A stretch of DNA of 64,000 nt from contig NC_014623.1 of NCBI RefSeq assembly GCF_000165485.1, positions 4,607,501 through 4,671,500 on the forward strand, given 5' to 3'. Shown piece after piece: positions 45,545-58,461 of the stretch. Position 1 is the first letter of the stretch, and each line of letters starts with the position of its first letter. Under the pieces are notes generated by a model. The model had not been told where the DNA came from and searched no databases. It saw only the letters and a list, made by a program, of their open reading frames with translations. The stretch comes from Stigmatella aurantiaca DW4/3-1 (GTDB lineage Bacteria; Myxococcota; Myxococcia; Myxococcales; Myxococcaceae). Made by a program: the position numbers and the translations under genes.

Positions 45545-45754
45545 ATGACCCCGCTTCGCAAGCCGTCCGGCCCGTTGTCCCCCCTGTTTCCCCGCGGGCC
45601 TTCGCAGGCGGTGGACCACCACCGCCAAGGCGACCATGAGAGTTTCCTGTCGGCGCTGCTCGAGCGGGGCGCGAAGGCGTTCAATCTGCTTCAGCAACTT
45701 GCGCTGGACACTGGCAAGCCTCTGCCCGGCAAGGTGAAGATCAATGGCGAATAG
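45545..45754 (+). CDS. small 69-residue protein overlapping the esterase start
   Basis: The frame uses mostly G or C at third positions and ends KPLPGKVKINGE, so it looks coding. It overlaps the esterase start by 11 bp, which would couple their translation. I recognise no domain. The start lacks a clear ribosome site. It may be a genuine small gene or the tail of an older one. Confidence 0.45.
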   Translation: MTPLRKPSGPLSPLFPRGPSQAVDHHRQGDHESFLSALLERGAKAFNLLQQLALDTGKPLPGKVKINGE

Positions 45755-46868
45755 CTTCTCTGAACATTGGAAGAGTGCCTCCCCCCTGAGGGGCCCGCTC
45801 GTGGCCCTGTCTCTCCTGTTGTGGAGCACCCTGGCGGAGGCCACCACCGTCCGTATTCATTACGACGTTGGTTATGGCAACCGCATCACGATCCGTGGGA
45901 GCAAGGCCCCTCTTTCCTGGACCACCGGCCTCAACGCCTCCTGGAGCGCGGGCAACATCTGGACGTTGTCCTGGGCTAACTCCGTGGGTGACGTGGAGAT
46001 CAAACCCCTCGTCAACGACTCCATCTGGTCCACTGGCGCCAACTACCGCATCAAGGCGGGCACCACGGTGGAACTCTATCCCTTCTTCGGTCCGGCCTCG
46101 GGACGGTTGCAGTACGTCTCCAATGTCTACTCTCCACAGCTTGGCAATTCCCGCACGTTCGCGGTTTATCTGCCGCCCAGCTATTCGGAGAATCCGCTCA
46201 AGCGCTATCCTGTCTTGTATGCCCATGACGGACAGAACCTGTTCAATGCCGCCACCGCCTTTGGTGGCGTTGAATGGCGCATGGACGAGACAGCCAATGC
46301 CCTCATCGGCAACGGTTCCATGGACGAGGTCATCATCGTGGGGGTCTACAACGCGGAGGCCAATCGCATCTACGAGTACACCCCCTGTTGCGATTCCCAG
46401 TACGGCGGCGGAGGCGCGGACCTGTACGAGCGCTTCCTCATCGATACGGTCAAGCCCTACGTCGACCAGAACTTCCGCACGTTGACGGGAAAGCAGAACA
46501 CCGCCCTTCTCGGTTCATCGCTGGGGGGGCTGGTGTCTTTCTATATCGGACGGCGCAATCCGTCTGTTTTCGGCAAGCTCGCGGCGCTGTCGAGCTCCTT
46601 CTGGTGGAACAACCAAGCGCTCACCCAGCAGGTGGAGGCGTCCCCCACGAAGGTGGAGGTAAACGTCTACCTCGATGCCGGGACGAGCGGTGATGGGCTG
46701 ACGGAGACGGCTCGGATGCGCGATGCGCTGGTGGCGGATGGCCATCTCCAGGGCCGGGATCTCTTCTATTACGTGGCCCAGGGCGCGGGGCACAATGAGT
46801 CCGCTTGGGCCGCGCGGTTGAACCTGCCCCTCACGTATCTCTTCCCTTGGCAGGGGACGGCCTACTGA
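45744..46868 (+). CDS. secreted esterase of the putative-esterase (esterase D/feruloyl) fold
   Basis: The 374-residue product has a signal peptide (about 1-33) and a small beta-sandwich (35-125) that may bind carbohydrate. An alpha/beta hydrolase domain of the Esterase (PF00756) kind follows. The nucleophile elbow is GSSLGG (S259). A catalytic His lies in GAGHNESAW near the C-terminus. Typical hallmarks are RYPVLYAHDGQNLF and YEYTPC. Members act as feruloyl, acetyl-xylan or mycolyl esterases or siderophore esterases. Fit with nearby secreted hydrolases is suggestive only. Confidence 0.9.
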   Translation: MANSFSEHWKSASPLRGPLVALSLLLWSTLAEATTVRIHYDVGYGNRITIRGSKAPLSWTTGLNASWSAGNIWTLSWANSVGDVEIKPLVNDSIWSTGANYRIKAGTTVELYPFFGPASGRLQYVSNVYSPQLGNSRTFAVYLPPSYSENPLKRYPVLYAHDGQNLFNAATAFGGVEWRMDETANALIGNGSMDEVIIVGVYNAEANRIYEYTPCCDSQYGGGGADLYERFLIDTVKPYVDQNFRTLTGKQNTALLGSSLGGLVSFYIGRRNPSVFGKLAALSSSFWWNNQALTQQVEASPTKVEVNVYLDAGTSGDGLTETARMRDALVADGHLQGRDLFYYVAQGAGHNESAWAARLNLPLTYLFPWQGTAY

Positions 46869-46888
46869 GCGCGCCCGGTGGTTGGCTC

Positions 46889-47833
46889 TCAGGGGCGGGT
46901 GTCGCCAGGCTGGGCAGCGCCTGGCAACAAACGCCGTATCCACGGCCCCGCGTTGACCAGGGTGATGCCCAGCAGCACCAGCACGGCCCCGGCGACGAAG
47001 TTCAGGCTGAGTGGCTCGTCCAACAGCACCACGCCAAAGGTGACGCCAAACAAGGGGGTCATGAAAGAGAGCACCGCCATGTGTGACGCCAGGTAGCGGC
47101 GCATCAGCGAGAACCAGATGAGGTAGCTGGCGAACGACACCACCACGCCCTGGAACAGCACGCTGCCCACGCTCAGGGGCGTGAGCGTCACCCGGTCAAG
47201 CTGCCCGCTCACCCAAGCGAGTCCCAGCAGCGTCACGGTGGCGACGGCCAGTTGGTAGAACAGCGTCAGGGTTGGGGGCGCTTCGGACAGACGGGAGGCC
47301 CGGACGGCCACGGTGGTGGCCCCCCAGGCCGCACCGCTGAGAATGCCCACCGCGTCCCCGAGGAGCATCCGCCTGTCCATGTGGGCCAGCGTCAGCCCGC
47401 CGCTGAAAGCCACCGCGATGCCCCCGAAGCACACGGCGACGCCCAGCCATTGCACCGGCAGCAGGCGCTCGCTCGGCAGAAGCCAGTGCAAGCCGAGCGC
47501 CGAGAAGATGGGCGCGGTGTAGAGGAAGAGCGAGATGTGCGACGCCAGGGTGTATTGCAGGCCGAGCGCGATGAAGAGGAACTCAAGGGCGAACAACGCT
47601 CCGGTCAGCAGCCCGGCGGGCAGCGTCCCCCGGACGCGCTTCCAGTCGCCGCGCCAACCCATCACGAGTCCCACCAGCAGCGCGGCGATGCCGGAGCGCG
47701 CCATGGCTTGCATCAGCGGCACCATGTCCGGCGCCGCGGCCTTGATCGCCGCCTGCTGTAGGCCCCAGACGGTGCACAGGCCGAGCATCACCTGGAACAG
47801 GAAGGCATCGGCCCCCCTCCGGGCCGTACTCAT
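46889..47833 (-). CDS. EamA/DMT-family transporter
   Basis: This 314-residue inner-membrane protein has ten hydrophobic helices arranged as two EamA repeats, as in drug/metabolite exporters. The start at 47833 (MSTARRG) is preferred to 47848 because GGAG lies 9 nt upstream. The transported compound is unknown. It converges on the esterase gene with a 20-bp gap. Confidence 0.9.
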   Translation of the reverse strand: MSTARRGADAFLFQVMLGLCTVWGLQQAAIKAAAPDMVPLMQAMARSGIAALLVGLVMGWRGDWKRVRGTLPAGLLTGALFALEFLFIALGLQYTLASHISLFLYTAPIFSALGLHWLLPSERLLPVQWLGVAVCFGGIAVAFSGGLTLAHMDRRMLLGDAVGILSGAAWGATTVAVRASRLSEAPPTLTLFYQLAVATVTLLGLAWVSGQLDRVTLTPLSVGSVLFQGVVVSFASYLIWFSLMRRYLASHMAVLSFMTPLFGVTFGVVLLDEPLSLNFVAGAVLVLLGITLVNAGPWIRRLLPGAAQPGDTRP

Positions 47834-48080
47834 GGGCACGCGCTCCATTCAGGAGGGCAAAAGGAGTGAAGGAGGGGAGGCACGGAGGACGGCCTTCTCT
47901 TCCAACCGATCCCCCCTGTCAACAGGCCGGGCTCTGGGCGTATCAGGGGAACGAAGGCGGTCCACATCCCCGGTGCGGGTTTCCGGATGTAGGTTTCTTC
48001 AGGAAAGGGTAGAACGCAGGCCTTCTCTGTCTGTTCCTCCTGAAGAGGGGGGATGGCCCAGCCAGTGCGCGAGGTGGTGA

Positions 48081-48770
48081 ATGTCTGAGCAAGTAGCGAA
48101 GGAACTCGTCGATAAGGGAGTCGGGCTGTCCGACGTGAACAAGAGCCAGGAGGCCCTGCCGCTCTACGACGAGGTGATCCAGAAGTTCGGCGGTGGCAAG
48201 GAGACGGGTCTCCGCGTGCAGGTCGTGCGCGCGTTCACCAACAAGGGCATCGCGCTGCACCGGATGCAGAAGCCCCTGGAGGCCCTGCCGCTCTACGACG
48301 AGGCGATCAAGCGGGCCGAAGGCAGTGAGCCGGCCCTGCGTGAGGCGGCGGCGAAGGCACTTCTGCAGAAGGCCAACGTCCTGCGGGATCTGAACCAGAA
48401 CGAGAACGCCCTGTCCTTGTGTTCCGAGCTGATCAAGGGCGCTGCCGCCGCGGCGCTGCCCGTGCCGGTGGCGGGGGCGCTCTTCACCATGGCCGACACG
48501 CTGGCGAACCTGGGCCGTCAGGACGAGGCGCTGCCGCTCTACGACGAGGTGGTGCAGCGGTTCGGGGCCAGCAGCGACCCGGCGCTCAAGCCACTGGTGG
48601 CAGGGGCGCTCTTCAGCAAGTCCATGCTCCTGCGGTTCAAGAACCGTCCCCAGGAGGCCGTGGCCGCCTACGACGAGATCATCAAGCGGTTCGGCGACGC
48701 CGCCGAGCCACACCTGCGCAACATGGCGGTCATGGCGCAGCAGAGCAAGAACGAGCTCCAGCCGAAGTAG
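48081..48770 (+). CDS. TPR-like repeat protein with 42-44-residue units
   Basis: The 229-residue cytoplasmic protein is a solenoid of about five helix-pair repeats. The recurring EALPLYDE-type consensus begins at residues 24, 67, 149 and 192, with a divergent copy (ENALSLCSE) at 109. The spacing of about 42-43 residues is longer than the canonical 34 and resembles the kinesin-light-chain kind of TPR. Such proteins serve as scaffolds; no partner is evident. The ATG follows GAGGTGG. Confidence 0.85.
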   Translation: MSEQVAKELVDKGVGLSDVNKSQEALPLYDEVIQKFGGGKETGLRVQVVRAFTNKGIALHRMQKPLEALPLYDEAIKRAEGSEPALREAAAKALLQKANVLRDLNQNENALSLCSELIKGAAAAALPVPVAGALFTMADTLANLGRQDEALPLYDEVVQRFGASSDPALKPLVAGALFSKSMLLRFKNRPQEAVAAYDEIIKRFGDAAEPHLRNMAVMAQQSKNELQPK

Positions 48771-48914
48771 TCAACGGATCCACGGGGGAGGGTGGCGGGC
48801 TCTCCCTGCCTCTCCCTCGTGCCGTTCCAAGCATCCGGGCGCGCTTTCGTGCACTTCAGCCCCCCTCGCGGCAGAAAGTGCCCTGGCGCCAAAGGCGGGC
48901 TCCCCGTGGGATGA

Positions 48915-49118
48915 GGTGCCTACCGCTATGGCCTCACGGCATGGCTGGAGTGCGCCACGCCCGCTATGGGGTGCTCCAGCATCAGCTCCCCCGGTGCCTT
49001 CGGCTGGACGCCCTGGGTGGACCGTGACGCGGGTTACTACGCCATCCTCGGCATGCAGCTGTCGAGCGGCGATGCCACGGGCGGCGTGGTGGCGTTCTCG
49101 GTGGATCTGGAGCACCGC
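48915..49118 (+). pseudogene. C-terminal remnant of a beta-lactamase-like serine hydrolase
   Basis: A 68-residue in-frame stretch reads like the end of class C beta-lactamase-related serine hydrolases, with YRYGLTAWLEC, SSPGAFGWTPWVDRDAG and YYAILGMQLS. It opens directly after a stop at 48912-48914, and the catalytic SxxK region is missing. It has no start codon or ribosome site of its own. The surrounding 430 bp between the TPR gene and gltD contain nothing else that I recognise. Confidence 0.6.
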
Positions 49119-49169
49119 TCATCCGCACGGCGCTCGGCAACTGAGCGCGGCGTCCAAGGAGGTATGGGC

Positions 49170-49203
49170 GGCCCCTGCATTTGCAGGGGCCCCCTGTCTT
49201 TTT
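49170..49203. terminator. hairpin terminator between converging units
   Basis: GGCCCCTGCA (49170-49179) and TGCAGGGGCC (49182-49191) form a 10-bp stem with a 2-nt loop, followed on the plus strand by TCTTTTT. It lies at the end of gltD as well and can serve both directions. Confidence 0.7.
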
Positions 49204-50665
49204 AGCCGAACGCGGCGTCCCGGCCCCGGGTCGGCAGGGCGGAGGGAAGGCCCGTGAGGTAGGCGTCGACGGCCTTCGCCGCCTCGCGGCCCTCCGAGAG
49301 GGCCCAGACGATGAGGCTGGCTCCCCGGCTCGCGTCACCGGCGCAGAACACGCCGTCCGCCGAGGTCGCGAAGTGCTTGTCGATCTGCACCGTGCCACGG
49401 GGGGTGATCTTCACGCCCAGCTGCTCGCTCAGCTGCGCCGTGTCCGGTCCCGTGAAGCCCATGGCGAGGATCAGCATGTCCACTTCATGCGTCACCTCGG
49501 TGCCGGGGGCCTCGATCAGCCGGAGGGGACCATCTCCCTCGCGCCGGGGCTCCACCTTCACCGCGTGCAGCGCCTGGAGACGGCCGTCCTGGCCTGACAG
49601 GTGCTTTGTCATGAAGCCGAACTCGCGCACGCCGCCTTCCTCCTGGCTGGAGGAGGTGCGGAACAGCAGCGGCCAGCGCGGCCACGGGTTGTCGGCGGCC
49701 CGGACATGGGGCGGGGCTGGCATCAGCTCCACCTGGGTCACGCTCTTCGCGCCCTGCCGGAGCGACGTGCCCAGGCAGTCCGAGCCGGTGTCGCCACCGC
49801 CCAGGATGAGCACCCGCTTGCCCGCAGCGCTCAGCCGCGGGTCTGGGGTGGCCAGCCCGGAGACCACCCGGTTCTGGTGCTCCAGGAACTGCATCGCGGG
49901 CAGCACGCCTTCCAACTCGCGTCCGGGCACCTCCAGCTCACGGGCCTTGCGCGCGCCCAGGGCCAGGACGACGGCGTCATGCTGCTCTCGCAGGGCGCGG
50001 AAGCCGATCTCCTTGCCCACGTCCACGCCGGTGCGGAACACCACGCCTTCGGCCTCCATCACGGCCAGGCGCCGGTCCAGCACCGACTTCTCCATCTTGA
50101 AGTCCGGGATGCCGTAGCGCATCAGGCCCCCGAGCCGGTCGTCCCGCTCGTAGACGGTGACGGTGTGTCCCGCCTGGTTGAGCTGTGCCGCCGCGGCGAG
50201 CCCCGCTGGGCCCGAGCCCACCACCGCCACGCGGCGGCCCGTGCGGGAGGCGGGGGGACGCGGCGTCACCCAGCCCTCGGTGAAGGCCCGCTCGGCGATC
50301 TCCTTCTCCATCTGCTCGATGGTCACGGCGTCCTGGTTGATGGACAGGACGCAGGAGGCCTCACAGGGCGCGGGACAGAGCCGCCCCGTGAACTCCGGGA
50401 AGTTGTTGGTGCCGCTCAGCGACAGGTACGCCGCCTTCCAGCGCCCGTTGTAGACGGCGTCGTTGAAGTCCGGGATGGGATTGCCCAGCGGACAGCCCTG
50501 CTGACAGAAGGGCACGCCACAGTCCATACAGCGCCCCGCCTGCCGCTTCGCCTCGTCGGGCGCCAGCGGCAGCACGAACTCCTTCCAGTCCTGGACGCGC
50601 TCGGACTTCTCCCGCTTGGGGGCGGGGCTGCGGGACCACTCCAGAAAACCCGTTGGCTTTCCCAT
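49202..50665 (-). CDS. gltD: glutamate synthase small (beta) subunit
   Basis: GltD (487 residues) passes electrons from NADPH through FAD and iron-sulfur clusters to the large subunit for glutamate formation from glutamine and 2-oxoglutarate. Two cluster-binding cysteine groups are visible in CMDCGVPFCQQGCPLGNP (C46, C49, C54, C58). The FAD GxGxxG is VGSGPAGLAAA near residue 150, and an NADPH-binding ILGGGDTGSD lies near 290. It starts 3 bp after the gltB stop. The two form one operon. Confidence 0.96.
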   Translation of the reverse strand: MGKPTGFLEWSRSPAPKREKSERVQDWKEFVLPLAPDEAKRQAGRCMDCGVPFCQQGCPLGNPIPDFNDAVYNGRWKAAYLSLSGTNNFPEFTGRLCPAPCEASCVLSINQDAVTIEQMEKEIAERAFTEGWVTPRPPASRTGRRVAVVGSGPAGLAAAAQLNQAGHTVTVYERDDRLGGLMRYGIPDFKMEKSVLDRRLAVMEAEGVVFRTGVDVGKEIGFRALREQHDAVVLALGARKARELEVPGRELEGVLPAMQFLEHQNRVVSGLATPDPRLSAAGKRVLILGGGDTGSDCLGTSLRQGAKSVTQVELMPAPPHVRAADNPWPRWPLLFRTSSSQEEGGVREFGFMTKHLSGQDGRLQALHAVKVEPRREGDGPLRLIEAPGTEVTHEVDMLILAMGFTGPDTAQLSEQLGVKITPRGTVQIDKHFATSADGVFCAGDASRGASLIVWALSEGREAAKAVDAYLTGLPSALPTRGRDAAFG

Positions 50666-50668
50666 GGC

Positions 50669-55231
<4,563 letters not shown>

Positions 55232-55291
55232 CAGTTGGCTCCCTCTTTGCACCAGGGCGGAACCCATCACGGGTGCACCCCTACTCCGTAA

Positions 55292-55317
55292 CGCATTACG
55301 CTAATGCGGCTCGTCAA
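55292..55317 (-). promoter_or_regulatory. gltB upstream dyad with -35-like hexamer
   Basis: The 17-nt element CGCATTACGCTAATGCG (55292-55308) is a perfect 7-bp dyad with a 3-nt centre. On the minus strand it lies just after TTGACG (55317-55312), so it sits inside a promoter spacer, a typical regulator position. No convincing -10 was found. NtrC-like half-sites TGCACC (55248) and GGTGCA (55272) also lie nearby. Confidence 0.4.
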
Positions 55318-55489
55318 GTTGGGGAAGAAGGTTCTGGGGGAGGGGCTGTTTGGAACTCCGCTTGGGATGTGGACAGGCAGGCAAGAAGTGTCTGGCCACC
55401 CGGGCGCCCCTTCGTCACGGTGAGCAGGCGGTCAGCCACAAGGTAGGATACGGCGGGCGCCTGGACTTGGGTTATCCCTGGGGCCACCC

Positions 55490-56692
55490 ATGGCCTCCAC
55501 CGAGCGTCTTTACTTCGCCGATCCCTTCCTGCACCGCTTCACCGGACGCGTGGTGGCCCACGCGGCCTGGAATGGAGCGCCTTCAATCATTCTAGACCGC
55601 ACCGCGTTCTATCCGGAGGCCGGAGGGCAGATGGCGGACCGGGGCGTGCTGGGGGGCGCCGTAGTGCGCGATGTCCAGGTCGATGACGCGGGCCTCGTGC
55701 ACCACGTCCTGGAGCTGTCCGAGGGGGGCGCCCTTCCCGAGGTCGGCGCCGAGCTGCCGGGGGAGATTGACCGGGTGCGTCGCCGCCTGCACATGGCGCT
55801 GCACACCGGACAGCACATGCTCTCGCGGGCCCTCGTCGATGTGGCCAACGCGCACACCGTCTCCTCGCGCCTGGGCGAGACGCTGTGCACCATCGATGTG
55901 GACCTGGACGTGCTCGATGAGCGGAAGGTGGCGGAGGCGGAGGAGTTCGTGAACGCCGTCATCGAGGACGACGTGGCCATCCGCGCCTTCTTTCCCACCC
56001 CCGAGGAGCTGGCCGCGCTGCCCCTGCGCCGCCAGCCAAAGGTGACCGAGAACATCCGGGTGGTGCAGATCGACGGCTTTGACGTGTCGCCCTGTGGCGG
56101 CACCCACTGCACCCGCTCCGCGCAGGTGGGGATGATCCGGGTGCTGGGCGTGGAGCGCAATAAAGGCAAGGGGCGGGTGCTGTTCTCCGCGGGGCGCCGG
56201 GCCCGGAGCGAGCTGTGGGCGGAAGCCGGCACGCTTCGGGGGCTGAGCCGTGCCTTCACCTGCGGGCCGGGCGAAGTGCCCACCTCCATTGACAAGCTCC
56301 GCCGCGAGCTCACCGAGGCGCGCGAGGCGCTGGGAGCGGCCCGGGCTCGGCTGGCCGAGCACACCGCCGCCGAATTGGCCTCCGCCCTGGAGCAGTCGCC
56401 GGAGCACCGGGTGGTGGCGGTGGTGGAAGGGGCTTCCCCGGAGTCGCTCCGGGCCATCGCGGCGCGGCTCACCGCTCGGCCGGAGGCGGTGGTGCTGCTC
56501 GCGGGCCAGGGCCCCGAGGGGCTGCCGGTGCTGATCGCCCGAGGCAGTGGGGCCTCCTTTGGCTGTGGGGCCTTCCTCAAGCGCCTGGCGGAAGCCGCGG
56601 GGGGGCGAGGGGGGGGACGTCCCGAGCATGCCGAGGGACGTCTTCCTCCGGGAACGGATTTCCCAGCCCTCGTGGCGTCCCTGCTCGGCTGA
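55490..56692 (+). CDS. AlaX-type alanyl-tRNA editing protein with DHHA1-like tail
   Basis: This 400-residue protein resembles the editing half of alanyl-tRNA synthetase and would remove Ser or Gly mischarged on tRNA-Ala. The zinc-site motifs are HxxxH at 105-109 (HTGQH) and CGGTHC at 202-207. The fold begins with TAFYPEAGGQ, typical of the editing domain. A coiled region (about 260-300) and a DHHA1-like domain ending GASFGCGAFLKRL complete it, as in the longer AlaX type. There is no aminoacylation domain. The ATG at 55490 is the first sensible start. Confidence 0.92.
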   Translation: MASTERLYFADPFLHRFTGRVVAHAAWNGAPSIILDRTAFYPEAGGQMADRGVLGGAVVRDVQVDDAGLVHHVLELSEGGALPEVGAELPGEIDRVRRRLHMALHTGQHMLSRALVDVANAHTVSSRLGETLCTIDVDLDVLDERKVAEAEEFVNAVIEDDVAIRAFFPTPEELAALPLRRQPKVTENIRVVQIDGFDVSPCGGTHCTRSAQVGMIRVLGVERNKGKGRVLFSAGRRARSELWAEAGTLRGLSRAFTCGPGEVPTSIDKLRRELTEAREALGAARARLAEHTAAELASALEQSPEHRVVAVVEGASPESLRAIAARLTARPEAVVLLAGQGPEGLPVLIARGSGASFGCGAFLKRLAEAAGGRGGGRPEHAEGRLPPGTDFPALVASLLG

Positions 56693-56769
56693 GCGGGCTC
56701 CTTGTCGGAACGCCTTGGGTTGGATTTGCGAACGGCTGTGAAAACGAGGCACCCGCTCTGGGGCCGTCG

Positions 56770-56847
56770 TGCCTGGAGTATGGAGTGTTGGCGCACGGCT
56801 TCGCGTGGATGCGCTGCGAGAGTTGCAAGGACGGGCTTCTCGTCTTG
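56770..56847 (+). pseudogene. fragment of an IS91-type transposase zinc-binding domain
   Basis: A 26-codon in-frame stretch reads CLEYGVLAHGFAWMRCESC, then KDGLLVL. This matches the start of the zinc-binding domain of IS91-like transposases, where ExGxLAHGFxRxRC is usually followed by AFSCKxRxFCPSC. The second cysteine pair is missing, the frame has no ribosome site and no catalytic domain follows. It is a remnant in the gap before the hydrolase gene. Confidence 0.5.
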
Positions 56848-56915
56848 TTGTTGGGGGACACGAGGGTTACTAACGTCGGCGTGCTCTCCCATTGTTGTCC
56901 TCTCAGGGAAGAACC

Positions 56916-57707
56916 ATGAACCGTGAGGGGCTCGTCGATATCGGCACCGGACCGGCTGTCGTGTTGTTGCACGGCTTCCCGCACACACCGCGACTGTGGG
57001 ACGCGGTGCTGCCCCGGCTCGCCCAGACCCACCGGGTGATCGCGCCCAACCTGGTCGCTGGCGGGGATGGGCATGCCCTCGCGGCCGCCGTCGCAGCCCT
57101 CCTCGACGGACTGGGGATTGACCGGGCCGACGTCGTCGGCATCGACGCAGGCGCACCGCCGGCCTTTGTTCTGGCCCTCTCGCAGCCGGAGCGGGTGCGG
57201 CGGCTGGTGCTGATGGAGTCGTTGCTTGGACGGCTCCCAGGCGCGGAATCCTTCCTCGCCAACGGTCCGCCGTGGTGGTTCGGCTTCCACCAGGTGCCCG
57301 GCTTGGCCGAGACCGTGTTGGAGGGGCATGAGCGGGAGTACATTGAGTGGTTCCTCCGTGCTGGCACCCACGGCGGCCGTGGAGTGGCCCCGGAGATCCG
57401 GGATGCCTTTGTCGCCGCCTACACCGGACGTGCAGCACTGGCCAGCGCCTTCGCGTATTACCGCGCGCTGCCAGTCACAGCGGCGCAGATCGCGTCGCTC
57501 ATCGTCGAACAGGGGAGACGGCTGCCGATGCCGGTGCTGGCGATCGGTGCGCATCCCGTTGGCCCTGCGCTCGCGGCCCAGCTGCGGCCGGTCGCCGACA
57601 ATCTGACCGAGGTGCAGCTCGAGAACTGCGGGCACATCATCCCGCTCGATGCGCCCGGGCAGCTCCTGGAGGTGTTGGTGCCGTTCCTGCTCACGCCCGT
57701 TGCGTGA
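56916..57707 (+). CDS. alpha/beta hydrolase with Asp nucleophile (epoxide hydrolase/dehalogenase type)
   Basis: The 263-residue cytoplasmic enzyme has the oxyanion motif HGFP (19-22) and the elbow VVGIDAGAPP, where the nucleophile position is D77 instead of Ser. An Asp there is characteristic of epoxide hydrolases and haloalkane or haloacid dehalogenases. A C-terminal NCGHIIPLDAP provides the catalytic His. The WWFGFHQ segment in the cap is typical of the same group. The ATG follows GGGAAGAA. The exact substrate is unknown. Confidence 0.88.
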   Translation: MNREGLVDIGTGPAVVLLHGFPHTPRLWDAVLPRLAQTHRVIAPNLVAGGDGHALAAAVAALLDGLGIDRADVVGIDAGAPPAFVLALSQPERVRRLVLMESLLGRLPGAESFLANGPPWWFGFHQVPGLAETVLEGHEREYIEWFLRAGTHGGRGVAPEIRDAFVAAYTGRAALASAFAYYRALPVTAAQIASLIVEQGRRLPMPVLAIGAHPVGPALAAQLRPVADNLTEVQLENCGHIIPLDAPGQLLEVLVPFLLTPVA

Positions 57708-57716
57708 ACCCGCCCC

Positions 57717-57947
57717 TTGAGATGTGCCACAGGGCTTCCAACCGGTTGGGAGGGCTGCCAGCAGCGCAGGTACCCCCCCAGCACGCGTTGTGTCGCCGGG
57801 CCGAATGCGGGCAAGGCCTGTTCGTCTGATTCGAGCTGTGGCACCCACTGTGTGGGCGGCCCCAGTACCGGTGCGTCCTGCTTCTCCGATTCGAGCTGCC
57901 CCAATTCATACTGCGCAGGCACCTATTGCGCGCAGTCGGGCTGCTGA
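57717..57947 (+). pseudogene. tail of a cysteine-rich repeat protein
   Basis: The frame encodes two and a half repeats of about 20 residues of the form C-x-GGP-x-GxxCxSDSSC, ending AGTYCAQSGC. Such repeats occur in secreted proteins of myxobacteria and relatives. There is no ATG, signal peptide or ribosome site, and the frame opens from a TTG inside the gap. A 12-bp palindrome CCAACCGGTTGG lies near its start (57738-57749). I read it as a gene tail rather than a complete gene. It fills most of the 304-bp gap. Confidence 0.4.
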
Positions 57948-57989
57948 TGATGGGCGTTGACGTGAAGTAAGGCGGACTTTCGGTCCCGA

Positions 57990-58012
57990 GCCCGGCTCTC
58001 CCCGGGCGTTTT
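57990..58012. terminator. hairpin with T-run
   Basis: GCCCGG (57990-57995) and CCGGGC (58002-58007) with a 6-nt loop are followed by GTTTTC. It lies directly at the end of the sulfur-transport operon and of the cysteine-rich frame. Confidence 0.55.
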
Positions 58013-58461
58013 CAATTCGTTGCATCAGGCGATCCTCCAACCGGTGCCCTGAATCGCGTCCAAAAGCGGAACAACAGCATCCCCGCGAGCATGGACAAGG
58101 CGAACATCAACGCGTCCCGTCCGCCCGTGGCCAGCGCGACGAAGGCGGGGCCCGGGCAGTAACCCACGAGGCCCCAGCCCACGCCGAACAGTGCGGCCCC
58201 TGTGACGAGTGAGCCGTCTACCCGTGAGTAAGGCGGGGACGCGAACCGGGCGGCCAACACTGGGGCCTTCCAGCGCCGGCTCCATCGAAGGAAGAGGGCA
58301 TGCACGCCCAACGCCCCGCCCATGACCAGGGCCAACGACGGCTCCCACCTGCCCATGACGTCCAGGAAACCCAGCACCTTCTCAGGGTGCGTCATCCCTC
58401 CCAGCCCAAGGCCGAGTGCGAAGAGGACACCCATGAGCCCCGCGCTCACGATGGCCTTCAC
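58012..58461 (-). CDS. YeeE/YedE-type sulfur-transport protein, second subunit (DUF6691-like)
   Basis: This 149-residue membrane protein has four to five helices and the conserved GYCPGPAF motif. It is the usual second half of a split YeeE/YedE transporter for reduced sulfur such as thiosulfate. The GTG start at 58461 overlaps the stop of the first subunit as GTGA, so the pair is translationally coupled. No rhodanese or regulator is adjacent. Confidence 0.88.
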   Translation of the reverse strand: MKAIVSAGLMGVLFALGLGLGGMTHPEKVLGFLDVMGRWEPSLALVMGGALGVHALFLRWSRRWKAPVLAARFASPPYSRVDGSLVTGAALFGVGWGLVGYCPGPAFVALATGGRDALMFALSMLAGMLLFRFWTRFRAPVGGSPDATN

